Shown here piece by piece: positions 13,401-28,232 of a stretch of DNA of 64,000 bases. Each line of letters starts with the position of its first letter. Position 1 is the first letter of the stretch. The notes below the pieces were generated by a model. It did not search any database. It was given only the letters and a program-made list of their open reading frames with translations, and was not told the origin of the DNA. This DNA is from Owenia fusiformis (taxonomy: Eukaryota > Annelida > Polychaeta > Sabellida > Oweniidae), in NCBI GenBank assembly GCA_903813345.2, contig CAIIXF020000001.1, positions 60,467,885 through 60,531,884 of the forward strand, given 5' to 3'. A program made the position numbers and the translations under genes.

Positions 13401-16400
13401 TTCTGAGGCTAATTCTAACTTTATGTGCTGAAATATAAGACACACAAATAACAAATAGTAACACAAACTAGATAACGGCAACTCCGCGGAGTAACAAATC
13501 CCAACGAACAAAATATCAATTACCGAATTCCAATCAATTATACTCATTACTTTGGTTGAAAATGAAAAAATTAGATTTTAGAATTGCGAATTCCTGCAAA
13601 GCAGCTATTTTGAATTTTCTGAGGTACAAATCTGAAAAATAATACCATAATTGTGATCTACTCTGAAATTCCTTCAATTTGAGTATAATATAGCCATACT
13701 TTGAAGGGATCGAAAAATTATTGCGAAATCGTACATTTGACGGCCATTTTGAATTTTATGAGGCTCGAATCAGAAAAAAGATACAATATTTGCAATCTAC
13801 TCTTAATTGCCTTTCATTTGAGTATAATAAAGCTATACTTCAGAAAGATCTAAAAATTAGCAAAAATTTCTGTTTTCCTGTCCCCCCATATATGGCCCCT
13901 GGGGGTCAGGATGAAAAACATGGAATATATGTGAAATAGATAAATGTTGTGAATACACTACCAAAATTTCAAATAATAATATTAATTACTTTGGTTTAGA
14001 ATGAAAAATTTATGATTTTTGCGAAAAAGTCCCGTCATTTTTAAAGCGGCGGCCATCTTGAAAAAAATACTGTCCACTAGTATTTGAGTTATCTTCCGGA
14101 CAGACGGACAGACTGACTGACTGACTGACGGACTGACGGACGGACGGACAGACGGACGGACGGACAGACGGACGGACGGACAGACGGACGGACGGAGGGC
14201 TTCACTATATCCCTAACGAACTTCGTTCGTTGGGATAATAACAAACAGAAACATCTCTGAAAATGTCAAATCATTCGGCTAAACAGTTTGGTTGAATATT
14301 TGCAGACAAGAAAAGTGAGATGCTGACACACTTCCTGCTGAAAGCTGACACAATATGTTACCTTTTTAGATATTAAGATAAAAACATTTATAGATATGCT
14401 TCATTCTTTTAAATTCCTCTAATAAACATCGTGATTTTAACTCACTTTGGTCAAGGCAGGCATGAGTTTCTCTAAGAGTGAGAACTTCACTTTTGTGACG
14501 GTCATTAACTGAGCCAGGATCATATAGGTGGCAGCCTGATAGTCGGTGCACTTAGATTTACAGCCTCGTGTCAGGTACGGCAACATGTGGGCCAAGATGG
14601 TGTCAGTGACTGGCTGAGCTTGGAGGGCACCAAGTATGGTTGTTGCGTAGAATGAGAAAACTACCTGAATAGGTCTTGTGTTCAATTTTCCATACACCTG
14701 TAATCAATATGGTATATACTGTACAGTATAACAATATGTTAAATATGATCCAAGCGTGATATAGAGAGGTGTCAAGTATTAACCGGTTAACCGCCGATAA
14801 TGCCTTGACCGGTCTGTGTTTTTATGGGCGGTTAGTTGACCGTGTATAATTCTGTTATTTCCCGCGCTTATTTTGCATGCTAATCCGTTTGGTTTTATGG
14901 TGTCAGTTTCACGTAAGCTACTCATACATGTCATAAGTCCTATAACTCCTTACAAACATCCAATCAGCAACTTTAATCCCTGCCACATTGCTTTCCCGCG
15001 CTTACTTTGCATTTTAATCTGTTTGTTTTTCAAGCGTCAGTTTCATGTGAGCTACTCATACATGTGATAGGTCCGATAATTCCTTACAAACATCCAATCA
15101 GCAACTTTAATTCCTGCCACATTGCTTTCCCGCGCTTACTTACATAGAATAGAGTAAAGCTTGACGAACGTAAAAAATAAACGCCGATATATCATTTTTC
15201 CAATTTTTTCAACTTTCAAGATCGAAGATGAAGATTTCATTTGAAATTATCAGTTCAAATTTCCCGCCGGTTAACCGACTTTAACCGGTAAAAACCCCCG
15301 GTTAACCGGTTAATGCTCAAGCGGTTAATTGACACCACTAGCGTGACATACTTATAAGCAAAAAATAAATACCGGGAACATTGAATTCTTCAGGCTTTGT
15401 ATTCAAAAAGTACATGCAAATGATTCTTTCTGACTGAGCATAATTCTTATCTACTTGAGTTAACTTCTGTTATTAAAATTAAATCATAACTGGATATTCT
15501 CAGTCTATCAAATTGCATTTTTTAAATATTACTGACCTTCATGTACTGTGGTATCATGTCGCAAAGAAACGTCATGAAAGAAGGATCTTTGGCACAGTGG
15601 TTGATAACTGTAGATCTCGCTAGTGGGAAGCCAGGTTTCTGGAAAATAAAGGAATAATATTCAGCACTCCATTCTTATGATGTTGTAAATGATCTATCCA
15701 CTTTCATTAAATTTCATTGGTAACAAACAAAATTAGGTAGCTATGAAAACCATGGATGAGCAATTTATTATGCTGCTGTTGATGAGCTTTTCTCAACATT
15801 ACTTGCTCACATTAAATATTGTAATATTATAAGTTGTATATATTCGAACACCTCTCAATGTGAACACCTTTTCTCTTTGTCCCAAATTTATTTTCTTTCA
15901 TTGACTTACATGTTTATAAAACCTTAAAATGTGAACACCTAATCTAAACACTTTTGGCTGGTTCCAGGGGTGTTTGTATGAGACAATTAGACAGGTTTTA
16001 CTGTACAAATATAGTGATTTCATTCATTTGCTAAATAATATTCATATTGCTTGCCATTGATGTGTTCAATTCATAATTGTACATACCTGTATAGGAGACA
16101 GCCAGTGCCACCTGCTGGCAGGGTTATCAAGTTTGATGAGCTGGATCGCCCTTGTGAATATCTTTGTCTCGTGGTAAGGGAGAATGCACATCAAAAGTTC
16201 ATCAATGTTGTAGATGTGCATCTGGTACCTAACATTAAAAGATAAACAGAACAAATGGAGATAGGTCGAAGCATACTCAAGGAGTTTAGGGAAATGACTC
16301 TTAACCATATGTTATTCCTTTGTGTACATAACACAGGATCTGGTGCATACAAAGTGTATTCATCAAAGACAGGACTTGAGAAAAACATATGAACATACAA

Positions 16401-18348
16401 GAACACAAATGTGTACAAAATGTCACCACCTATGGGTGATCAAGTCAAATGGTTATCCTAAAAATGAGTAGACAAGACTTTACAGACACAATTTGAGGAC
16501 GGAAAATCCAAAATGGCCACCTTAAAATTTACCCAGAATGCCAAAAAAGTAGTCAGTTCTAGATTTTCATACTAAGAACCACCCCTGAAAATTTGAAATT
16601 GATCCGTCACACAGTTAACCAGTAAACATGTAAACAAAACTTTATAGACAAGATTTGAGGACAGAAAATCCAAAATGGCTGCCTTGACATTTATCCAGAA
16701 TGCCAAAAAACTAATCTGTTCTAGATCTTCATACTAAGAATCATCCCTGAAAATTTGAAATTGATCTACCAAACGGTTCACCTGGAAATGCGTAGACAAG
16801 ACTTTACAGACAAGATTTTAGGACGGAAAATCCAAAATGGCTGCCTTGACATTTACCCAGAATGCCCAAAAACTAATCAGATCTAGATTTTCATACTAAG
16901 AATCATCCCTGAAAATTTGAAATTGCTCCACCAAACGGTTCACCTGAAAACGCGTAGACAAGACTTTACAGACAAGATTTTAGGACGGAAAATCCAAAAT
17001 GGCTGCCTTGACATTTACCCAGAATGCCCAAAAACTAATCAAATCTAGAATTTCATACTTAGAATCATCCCTGAAAATTTGAAATTGATCTACTAAACGG
17101 TTTACCTGAAAACGCGTAGACAAGACTTTACTGACAAGATTTTAGGACGGAAAATCCAAAATGGCCGACAATAAAAAAAAAATGATTATGAGTTTTTGCT
17201 GATTTCTTTTTACAAAATTATCACATATAACTACTGTTAACAATAACATAGGCTTTTACAACAAAGTACACCTGAAATTATTTATAAAGCTACTAAATAA
17301 TTAAAGTATGAAAACTGAAAAACACCATTCAATATGATATAAAGTATTATCGCGCGCTAACTTTTCTTAAAACATTCAAAATGGCTGACATGACTGAGCT
17401 AACAGGTCCAAAACCTAATCAGATCTAGAATTAAGTGAGCTGAACAAGATGTTAAAGTTTTAAAAGCAACTGTGAGGCCGTTTTTCTTAAAGTTTGCAGA
17501 CAAGGATTTTAGCATTTGACTTCAAAATGGCCGACAGGAAGTAGGTATCGAGCTAATTTTTTTCATCTACATCTATATGCACTCATTAGTTATCCCTGAA
17601 AATTTGAAGGTGATATCTGTAGCGGTTTTGGAGAAAACTGCCGGACGTACGGACAGACAGACAGACAGACGGACGCGCCTAGGCCGACAATATGGCCCCA
17701 CACTATGTGGTGGGGACATAACAAAAAGTGCACGTACCTGTATATGAGCCACTCCATTGCCTTCTGGGCTGGGGTCATCAAAAAGTATGGAGATACTCTT
17801 AAGAGGAATTCTTTAATCTGACCATCCAGTCGATCATTCACCTCTTTCATTTGAATGCTCCTTTGGAAGGTGATTGAAGACTTGTTGAATAATGTGTCTT
17901 CGAATGTCATGAATACATTGTCAAGGTTAATAAGCTGTTCCAAACCATTTACACCTAAAGTATAAGTGAACATGAAGACAAGAGTTGAGCTAGAAGCAAC
18001 AAAATTAGCTAAAATTTGGAATGAATTTCCTTACAATTAACGACTTCCAAATATTGTTATTTCAGGGTTAATCACTGCATTAAACAGTCTTTGGAGTTGC
18101 ATAGAACAGAATGTAAAACTAATAGAGACAAGGAATCATGTGATATGTGTGTCCATTTAATTTTCTCTCATCTTACAATTATTTGATTTCAATCTAAAAG
18201 TCATACCTAATGCATAGAATGTCTCCTTATCAATGAGTGCGGCTTCTGTTGGCTCAAATAACAAGGAGGCCTTCTGCCTGTCATCAGCAAGTGTTGCTTG
18301 AATCTGAGGCACGGCCAAACGTTCCAGTTGTTTCGCTAATGATGTCAT
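1483..18348 (-). CDS. HEATR1: HEATR1 / UTP10, U3 snoRNP (SSU processome) HEAT-repeat protein, 3' end beyond window
   Basis: Large nucleolar HEAT-repeat scaffold for pre-18S rRNA processing. The start at 18348 gives MTSLAKQLERLAVPQ...FEPTEAALID, like the HEATR1 N-terminus; exon 3 has VLPYHET-like MCILPYHETKIF and exon 25 IFTFMGANTMRQDDTYSFQV, both family hallmarks. Coding exons, 5' to 3': 18348-18207, 17954-17738, 16228-16087, 15638-15537, 14697-14446, 13427-13342, 13097-12973, 12670-12532, 12029-11925, 11567-11342, 10934-10833, 10490-10402, 10125-9917, 8421-8300, 8097-7767, 7455-7304, 7009-6823, 6562-6384, 6152-5967, 5663-5409, 5256-5125, 4875-4781, 4627-4478, 3514-3280, 1611-1483. All use GT-AG sites, and the lengths add to 4,089 nt = 1,363 codons exactly. 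The human protein has about 2,144 residues, so roughly the last third (with the BP28-type C-terminal domain) lies left of base 1. Introns carry many transposons; no disabling mutation was seen. Confidence 0.93.
1775..2285. repeat. AAGGTCAAATC repeat block
   Basis: HEATR1 intron sequence made of three to four imperfect direct copies (about 120 bp each) of a unit containing TCAGATTTGAACTTCTGA, ACTTGTAGATGATTTTGAA, GAAGCAAGTTG and TTGAAGGTCAAATC. It begins near TGTCACCACCTAGTTGCTCA. Related blocks occur at 38690-39700, 48170-48280 (inverted) and 59580-59830, so it is a dispersed family. No coding potential. Confidence 0.75.
2298..3092. mobile_element. Non-autonomous hAT-type element with 8-bp TSD
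   Basis: The ends are TAGGGCTCTAACGG and, on the other strand, TGAGGGTCTAACGG, forming a terminal inverted repeat. The element is flanked on both sides by the same 8 bp, ATTTGTTC (2290-2297 and 3093-3100), the target-site duplication length of hAT transposons. Both ends are followed by GGTTCGG/CCGAAC-rich subterminal motifs. At 795 bp with no transposase frame it is non-autonomous. It sits in the last HEATR1 intron seen in the window. Confidence 0.85.
8463..8779. mobile_element. piggyBac-like MITE with TTAA target duplication
   Basis: A 317-bp unit bounded by CCCTTTCACGACG and CGTCGGGAAAGGG (12 of 13 TIR positions complementary) and flanked on both sides by TTAA (8459-8462 and 8780-8783). 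TTAA duplication plus a CCCTTT terminus is the signature of piggyBac-type elements. Internal GACGATAGGCTCC is repeated near the left end. There is no ORF, so it would need a transposase from elsewhere. It lies in the large HEATR1 intron between exons at 9917-10125 and 8300-8421. Confidence 0.8.
8966..9775. repeat. Dispersed repeat, copy B (inverted relative to copy A)
   Basis: Matches the reverse complement of 1-738 (see copy A). It occupies most of the 1.5-kb HEATR1 intron between 8422 and 9916. The remaining intron sequence there holds the piggyBac-like MITE and nothing else recognisable. Confidence 0.8.
12265..12395. repeat. Minisatellite, about 21-22 bp unit, about six copies
   Basis: Tandem imperfect copies of a unit like CAATGCACATGAGATCACT, differing at one or two positions (CAATTCACATG, CAATACACATG, GAATTCATT). 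It lies in the HEATR1 intron between exons 9 and 8 and has no coding role. Confidence 0.85.
13498..14236. repeat. Mollusc-type intronic repeat with ATCCCAACGAAC ends and (GACG)n tract, copy 1
   Basis: Non-coding repeat in a HEATR1 intron. Its ends are inverted 12-mers, ATCCCAACGAAC (13498-13509) and GTTCGTTGGGAT (14225-14236). Inside are blocks with GGCCATTTTGAATTTT and GGCGGCCATCTTG, then a GACGGACGGACAGAC microsatellite (14100-14200). It is in reverse orientation to the copy at 52376-53330. The element continues a little outside the 12-mers (CAACTCCGCGGAGTAAC on the left matches the outer end of copy 2). Confidence 0.75.
14762..15340. mobile_element. Non-autonomous hAT-type element with AACCGGTT-rich ends
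   Basis: The ends are TAGAGAGGTGTCAA and, inverted, TAGTGGTGTCAA, followed by TTAACCGGTTAACCG motifs. The flanks GCGTGATA (14754-14761) and GCGTGACA (15341-15348) agree at 7 of 8 bases, as expected for an aged 8-bp hAT target duplication. Internally a block of about 125 bp (CTACTCATACATGT, ACAAACATCCAATCAGCAAC, CCCGCGCTTACTT) is present twice in tandem. There is no transposase. It lies in the HEATR1 intron between exons 5 and 4. Confidence 0.75.
16440..17722. repeat. About 162-bp tandem repeat array inside a dispersed element
   Basis: Five tandem copies of a unit of about 162 bp begin near 16468, 16630, 16792, 16953 and 17115. Each contains GTAGACAAGACTTTA, GGACGGAAAATCCAAAATGG, CCTTGACATTTACCCAGAA and CATCCCTGAAAATTTGAAATTG. 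The array ends near a (GACA)n tract and CCCACACTATGTGGTGGGGACA; the left edge has TGTCACCACCTATGGG, a rough inverse of that end. Non-coding, in the HEATR1 intron between exons 3 and 2. Confidence 0.8.
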
Positions 18349-18376
18349 TGTGGCCGTCTTTTATGACCAATTGAAC
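18349..18376 (-). other. HEATR1: HEATR1 5'UTR segment with upstream splice acceptor
   Basis: Directly 5' of the HEATR1 ATG the minus strand reads a pyrimidine-rich tract ending TTTTTAG at 18377, a good 3' splice site. The initiator exon therefore probably starts at 18376 and a separate noncoding first exon lies upstream (higher coordinates). That exon and the promoter were not identified. Confidence 0.5.
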
Positions 18377-18959
18377 CTAAAAAGATAAATAGATTTATGA
18401 GTGATATGATTTTTATCCACGAATGGATATGATATCGGCACAAGCGAACGTAGAGAGAGAGTGCAGATATCAATATCCATTATCCATAAGTGGATTAAAA
18501 ATCATATCACGAGTAAATCATAGGATGTTATTTTTATTCCATAGTTAAAGTCATCATCAGAATCGTCGGAAATTAAGTGATTTAATTCGAATTTTCCAAA
18601 TGATCCGGCGATGTTGACACCTAGCCTCCTTTTGAGTCTGAAGTAGCAAAAAGACTAGGCTTTTGGACTCCAGAGATTCTCCGGACTCTAATGTCTTAAA
18701 ACCCTCTTGCTCCAGAGTCTAATAGCTTTTGCGGAGTCCAAAATGTTTTTTCCGGAGTCTAATTTTACATTTTTGTCACATTATTTGCGATGGAACTCTT
18801 GAGAAAATACATACAACTGGATAATGTAACTTGATATCCTTAGGTAGAAACAGCTCCCCATATTAATCTGACAGGAGCTGGTATCTTTATCCTGGCTAGG
18901 ACCATAGCCAGCACAGGCCTTTTATCGAGTTAGTATCACTCTAGTTATCAACTTCTCTG

Positions 18960-20665
18960 GTGTACTAGAGTAGATTTCATGGCCTGACTTTGTCGGTAGA
19001 ACTTGAAAAATAAGATTTATCTGAAGATTAGGAGTCTTTCTTACCCTCTAGAGGTTAGAACCCACATTTTAATGAAACCATATCAGCTATGTTTTTTTCA
19101 TGATGAAGCATAAGCACAGTACTTGATTGAAATTTGTGTTAATGCTTTTTAGACTTTTCCATTTTCCTCGTGTTTACTTCTGGGACGGCTTTGCCTCTAT
19201 CACGAAATACTGTATTGACCTTGAACTTTAATTTTGTGACATATCATCCAACCATGTCTGATGTAAAAATAATTAAAATATTTGAAAATAATGTTTTGTG
19301 GTCTTTTCTGCAGATGAGTTTAGGACATTGCAGAGGAGGATGGCCTGTTCTAAGATAGAAAAAGTGCATGATCTACAGTTGAACTATTGGTCTGAATGAA
19401 ATGCAGCGCGGAAAGTATGAATGTGTCATCTGCTGTATCACCCTATGCAGACAGAGCCTGTGGGAAATATTGGGTGCGGAGCAAATGAGCGGAGGGTGCG
19501 GAGCTAACGGTCATTTTTGAATTTAAATTTGGGATATTTCTGAAACTAAGCCGTTTTGGGACTTCAAATATACCAAGATATGTGTATTTGACACCAAATA
19601 TCAATACAATTGTGAAAATAGTAGCGCAATTCATTCTATAGCGACGCAGTGTGCCTTAAACCTTTCCCAGACCTATATATTTTGAAATTATCCTGTTAAT
19701 ACTGAGTCCCCAGCATTCATAAAAAATGGTGTTCAAGGTACACTATCTATACAAATTATTTTTGCATCTTGGAAGCCAGGCAGTATCTGTGTGATTTTAT
19801 AAAAATTCGGAAATGTTCTTCAGATATGAGCCCCCTCTAAATATTGGGTGCGGAGCTACGTTTATGGAGCTATAAACGTAGCTCCGCACCCAATATTTAG
19901 AGGGGGCTCATATCTGAAGAACATTTCCGCATTTTTATAAAATCACACAGATACTGCCTGGCTTCCAAGATGCAAAAATAATTTGCATGGGTAGTGTATC
20001 TTGAACACCATTTTTTATGAATGCTGGGGACGCAGTATTAAAAGGATAGTCTCAAAATATACAGGTCTGGGAAATATTTAAGGCATACTGCGTCGCTATA
20101 AAATGAATTGCACCACTATTTTCACAATTTTATTGATATTTGGTGTGAAATACACATATCTTGGTATATTTGAAGTCCCAAAACGGCTTAGTTTCAGAAA
20201 TATCCCAATTTTAAATTCAAAAATGACCGTTAGCTCCGCACCCTCCGCTCATTTGCGCCGCACCCAATATTTCCCACAGGCTCTGTCTGCATAGGGTGTG
20301 TATTAGTCTATTAATATTCTAGGACCTGTTTGTGATGCTTTATAATTTAGACCAAAATGTAGACGAATACACGCATGTGTAAATTATAAAATCAACGAAC
20401 AAAGATTCAATTTTCACAAATGTTCAGTTATTTATCGTATTGAAACTTCCGGAACTTACTAGGAAAACATTCATTTTCACGATCCATAATTTACCTCTTG
20501 GATATTGTGCTAAATGCTCTATAGTTGACGCAACAAAGGTGATAGAGTTTCATTAAAATGTGTGTTCTAACCTCTATAGGGTAAGTAAGACTCCTAATCT
20601 TCAGGTAAATCTTATTTTTCAAGTTCTACCGACGAAGTCAGGCCATGAAATCTACTTTAGTTAGC
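18960..20665. mobile_element. Outer inverted-repeat (foldback) element carrying a second palindrome
   Basis: The left arm, about 18960-19085 (AGTAGATTTCATGGCCTGAC, then GATTAGGAGTCTTTCTTACC, then GGTTAGAACCCACATTTTAA), is repeated in reverse complement at about 20555-20665 with only a few differences. The two arms enclose about 1.5 kb, into which the 860-bp palindrome 19439-20298 has inserted. No transposase frame was seen. Confidence 0.75.
19439..20298. mobile_element. Near-perfect 860-bp palindromic element with 5-bp TSD
   Basis: The ends are CACCCTATGCAGACAGAGCC and its inverse, and both arms (about 425 bp) match almost base for base up to a centre of a few bases near 19868-19876 (TTTATGGAGCTATAAA). 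The flanking 5 bp are the same on both sides, TGTAT (19434-19438 and 20299-20303). The repeated core motif is ATTGGGTGCGGAGCTA. Each arm yields the same 63-codon chance frame, which is not considered a gene. DNA like this can fold into one long hairpin. Confidence 0.85.
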
Positions 20666-20699
20666 ATAAGCTGGCTACTGTCGCCGCAAGCTGGGATTG

Positions 20700-21018
20700 A
20701 GCTGGACAGCATCTTTTCCATTCAACCGTGTTTGGGCCATGCAGCCCAAGTCCCTACAACCGAAAGGTAAGCCACACAACCGAATTTTGCCAATTCAATC
20801 TGACGGAGAATGCCGAGCCTCTCTTTTTGATTAATTAGAGACTTCCTCTTCACATTCGTGGTACTCTCGGTCAACTTTGTTTGCAAAGAAAATCTTCGGC
20901 AATCCCCGGCTTTTCTTGAGGTATCTTCAGTTGCAAGCAAAAAGTCGACACCCGGGACTGAACCCAGGATCTTGGCATCAGGAGTCCAGAGTGCTAAACT
21001 TTACACCACAGAACCGAA
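20700..21018 (-). mobile_element. tRNA-derived SINE-like unit
   Basis: On the minus strand, starting near 21018, the sequence resembles a tRNA gene: GTGGTGTAAAGTTTAGCAC (A-box region, D arm), then CACTCTGGACTCCTGATG (anticodon arm region), then GGGTTCAGTCCCGGG (T arm with B box at 20955-20964). The first two parts look most like tRNA-Gln(CUG), but the anticodon arm no longer pairs properly, so it is not a working tRNA. A body of about 250 bp follows. This is the layout of a tRNA-headed SINE; family and exact 3' end are unknown. Confidence 0.55.
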
Positions 21019-21905
21019 GACGTTCATGTTTCTATTTTTTATATACTGTTGCAATACAGTCATTTGATTGCTTAATTTTTTTAAATTCAAAGTAGTTCCA
21101 AACATTTAAAATTTTATTCAAAATTACTGTACAAAAAATTGATTTATGGTTCTAAATGGGCTTATTAGCCTTTTGCAGATTCTTGATGTAGATGTAGACC
21201 ATACATCAGGTAGAAAAGGTTCACTAGAATACAACAAATTGTGTCTTGACTGTGTAATATTGACAAAAATAAAGAAATAAGCTTACCAAAATGTTTTCAA
21301 ATGGGTGATAATAGAGTCAACATGCTGTGAACCAAAACGAGGCTATCATAATATTGAAAGATGGCAGCACCTGACTTCATGAAATATGCACGTGTTGCCA
21401 TCTTTTATTGACTACAGAATCTTTAGGCTGGTAATTTTGGCAGGAGTGGTTTCCTACCGGATATCATTTTTCAACTACATGTACAAAATTTCAATGTCTT
21501 CAGTTTATAAACTAGACTCTCTCTTTGTCTTTCCCAAGATATAGACAAACATACAGACATAATCTATAATAATCTATCTACTGCATCTTTACATCATTTT
21601 TTGTTCCAACTAATATTTTAAGATAAAAATCAGAAGACCCTGACAAATATGACAAAGAATCAGTTAGCCATCTTACTAGTATTAATATTTCAGGAGTCCT
21701 GCATATTTTTGGTGTTTTAGGAGTAAATCTTGTAACATTCTGACACAACTGGTGGTTTCAGTTTCCTTTCAGTCAAGATATTGAGAATTTAGTCTCAAAA
21801 TTCTAGTTATCACTGTGGGGAGGGTCATTAACATTGAGTAGTTGATGATCAATGGGACCTGTTTTAAGAGAAATACATACTAATACTAAGAGCAATATAT
21901 CATTA

Positions 21906-22321
21906 AGGTCAGGGTGCATGATGGGAAATTTTCTGCTTTCCTCAATTGAGTCACATGTTATTTTTCAAACAAGAATAACTCCTTCCCCACATTGTCTATG
22001 TCTTCCAGTTTTGCACAAAGAGTGCACTTATGTGCCTAGAAAAGACTTGTGAGAAGAATGTTTTGATAAAGTGTATGAAAAACAAGAAAATTCAGTGAAA
22101 AAAATCAGAAAATTTTCAGAATTTTTTTTCACTGAAATTTCTCATTTTTTTTACTTTTTACAAAACAAACCTTCTCACAAGGCTTTTCTAGGCACATAAG
22201 TGCACTCTTTGTGCAAACTTGGAAGATGTAGACAATGTGGGGAAGGAGTTATTTTTGTTTGAAAAATAACATGTGACTCAATTGAGGAATGCAGAAAATT
22301 TCCGAACATGCACCCTGTCCT
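21906..22321. mobile_element. Palindromic MITE flanked by TA
   Basis: Arms of about 200 bp are inverse copies: AGGTCAGGGTGCATG at the left, CATGCACCCTGTCCT at the right, with the shared internal blocks TTTTTCAAACAAGAATAACT, CTTCCCCACATTGTCTA and TTGCACAAAGAGTGCACTTA. The centre is AT-rich. TA dinucleotides flank both ends (21904-21905, 22322-22323), as left by Tc1/mariner-type transposases. No coding capacity. Confidence 0.75.
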
Positions 22322-22636
22322 TAAATTATAATTTTTGTTTGTACACAATTCCTATACGGATATTGTAAAAACCTTGAGGATTTCTCAACACTCATTGGAA
22401 CTGAGGGAAAGTTCTTATTCATGGGAACTGTATATTATTCGGGCAACATACTGCTAAGAATAGGGACAAGTACCAATCCACTGTACCCAATCTAGTGAAT
22501 CTGACATAGGGCAAACAAGAGTGCAATATTTGTATTTATCCAGGTCTACTAAGATAAAAGCAAAGTTTTTGATACTGTTGGGTCCATTGTATTTATACAT
22601 TACACTGTTAAGCCTCAATAGTTTCAAGGTTATGTT

Positions 22637-23535
22637 CAGTGGTGATCCACTCGATTACGCTGGTTACCAAAACAGTTTGTTTCAGTAAAAAAATGTCGGA
22701 AGCTCAAATGTATTATATATGATTTTCTTTTTTCCTTGTTATTGAACATGTTATAGGCAGAATTCCCATGACATTTTTTATAAATAACAAACGTGTGTCT
22801 ATCATAAGTTTAAGAAAATGAACAGGTTTCCAAACAAAAAGTTCAGAAAACAGAATCTTCAATTTAATACCTCACTTTTGTTATGTAAACGGAACTGCAA
22901 AAAGCGGTTAAGATCTGCACTTCTAACCCATTCTGTTAACGAAACAATAGTGAGATACTAAGTCGACCATTCTGTGGTCTTCTGAACCATTTGTTCAAAA
23001 ATGTGTAAAGGACGATTCTCGGTTTGGAGAACAGTCTCCTGGGCTAATAATTTTTTTCATGAAAAATATAGAAATATTACCCAAATTAATCCATGAATAT
23101 TCAAAAGAGGACATTTAGATCTACAAGATGTAAAAATAACAAATTGGTCTGAAGCAGGGATAACTCTCAATTAGACCGATTCAATAAAATACAAGTCTCG
23201 ATTTGGGGAAAGAAGTTCATCAGTGTACTGCGCTTATATTTTTTGGCGAAAAATCTAGAAATATTACCCAAATTAAATTATAACCATTCAAAAGAAGACA
23301 TTCAAATCTATATTATGTAAAAAAAATCAAATTTTTCCGAAGCAGGAATAATGCTCATTTAGATTGATGAACTTCGTTCTCCAAACCGAGAATCGTCCTT
23401 TTCCTAAACATATGATACTGACACAGATTTGCCATAAAAATGTCGTTGGAATTCTGCCTAAATCGCGTGATATAAGGAAAAGAAATTGCACCTTCTAGGT
23501 TCCGACATACAACATTATCGAGTGGATCACCAGTG
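22637..23535. mobile_element. Non-autonomous DNA transposon with 5-bp TSD
   Basis: The ends are CAGTGGTGATCCACTCGAT and, inverted, CACTGGTGATCCACTCGAT, and both are flanked by ATGTT (22632-22636 and 23536-23540). Inside, GGACGATTCTCGGTTTGGAG near 23010 is repeated inverted near 23380-23402, and a block with GAAATATTACCCAAATTAA occurs twice in direct order. There is no transposase. The CAC-type terminus with a 5-bp TSD could fit Transib, but the superfamily is not settled. Confidence 0.65.
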
Positions 23536-23901
23536 ATGTTATCAAGGAGACAAAAAGCAATCTTCATCTCTGCAAAATGTATATACAATATACAGTGACC
23601 TATCCCGCATCCATGGACTACAGAGTGGCCCATCCTGCATCAATGGACTTAAAGTGGCCTACTTGCATCAATGGACTCTACTATCGTACAATTGTAGCCT
23701 TGAGAATATTTTCAATAACTCATTACTTGTTTTTGTAGATTTCAAATAAGTTTAATTTAATTAGTGCATTCAAATTCATCTTAAACTTTGGTCATTGTGA
23801 TGTTATTGTGAATGATAGCAAATCCATTCATGCAAGGCCTGACCACCAATCCACATGCTTCACTCTCAAACTGAACTAATGCATGGACTTCTTTTCACAT
23901 A

Positions 23902-23907
23902 TTTATT
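23902..23907 (-). terminator. RPS7: RPS7 polyadenylation signal
   Basis: AATAAA on the minus strand, about 20 nt downstream of the RPS7 stop codon. A very short 3'UTR is usual for ribosomal protein mRNAs. Confidence 0.65.
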
Positions 23908-23923
23908 TATTGACTGTCTTTGT

Positions 23924-28232
<4,309 letters not shown>

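Larger units (their letters stand above)
18377..23880. other. HEATR1-RPS7 intergenic region, mostly transposon-derived
   Basis: No host coding exon was recognised. The interval holds the nested foldback block, a SINE-like unit, a TA-flanked palindrome and a 5-bp-TSD element, listed separately. Between them is AT-rich sequence, including short repeats of GCATCAATGGACT near 23640-23690. The unlocated HEATR1 first exon and promoter should lie here. Confidence 0.6.

Noticed and set aside
14100-14200. CRISPR-like array from regular GACGGACGGACAGAC repeats
   Set aside because: Simple microsatellite without unique spacers, in a eukaryotic intron.
19443-20294. Two nearly identical 63-codon frames, one per strand (MNC(A/T)TIFTI...)
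   Set aside because: They are the two arms of the palindrome at 19439-20298; one sequence seen twice, with no homology.
20945-21018. Working tRNA gene
   Set aside because: Anticodon arm does not pair and the acceptor ends do not match; better read as a SINE head.
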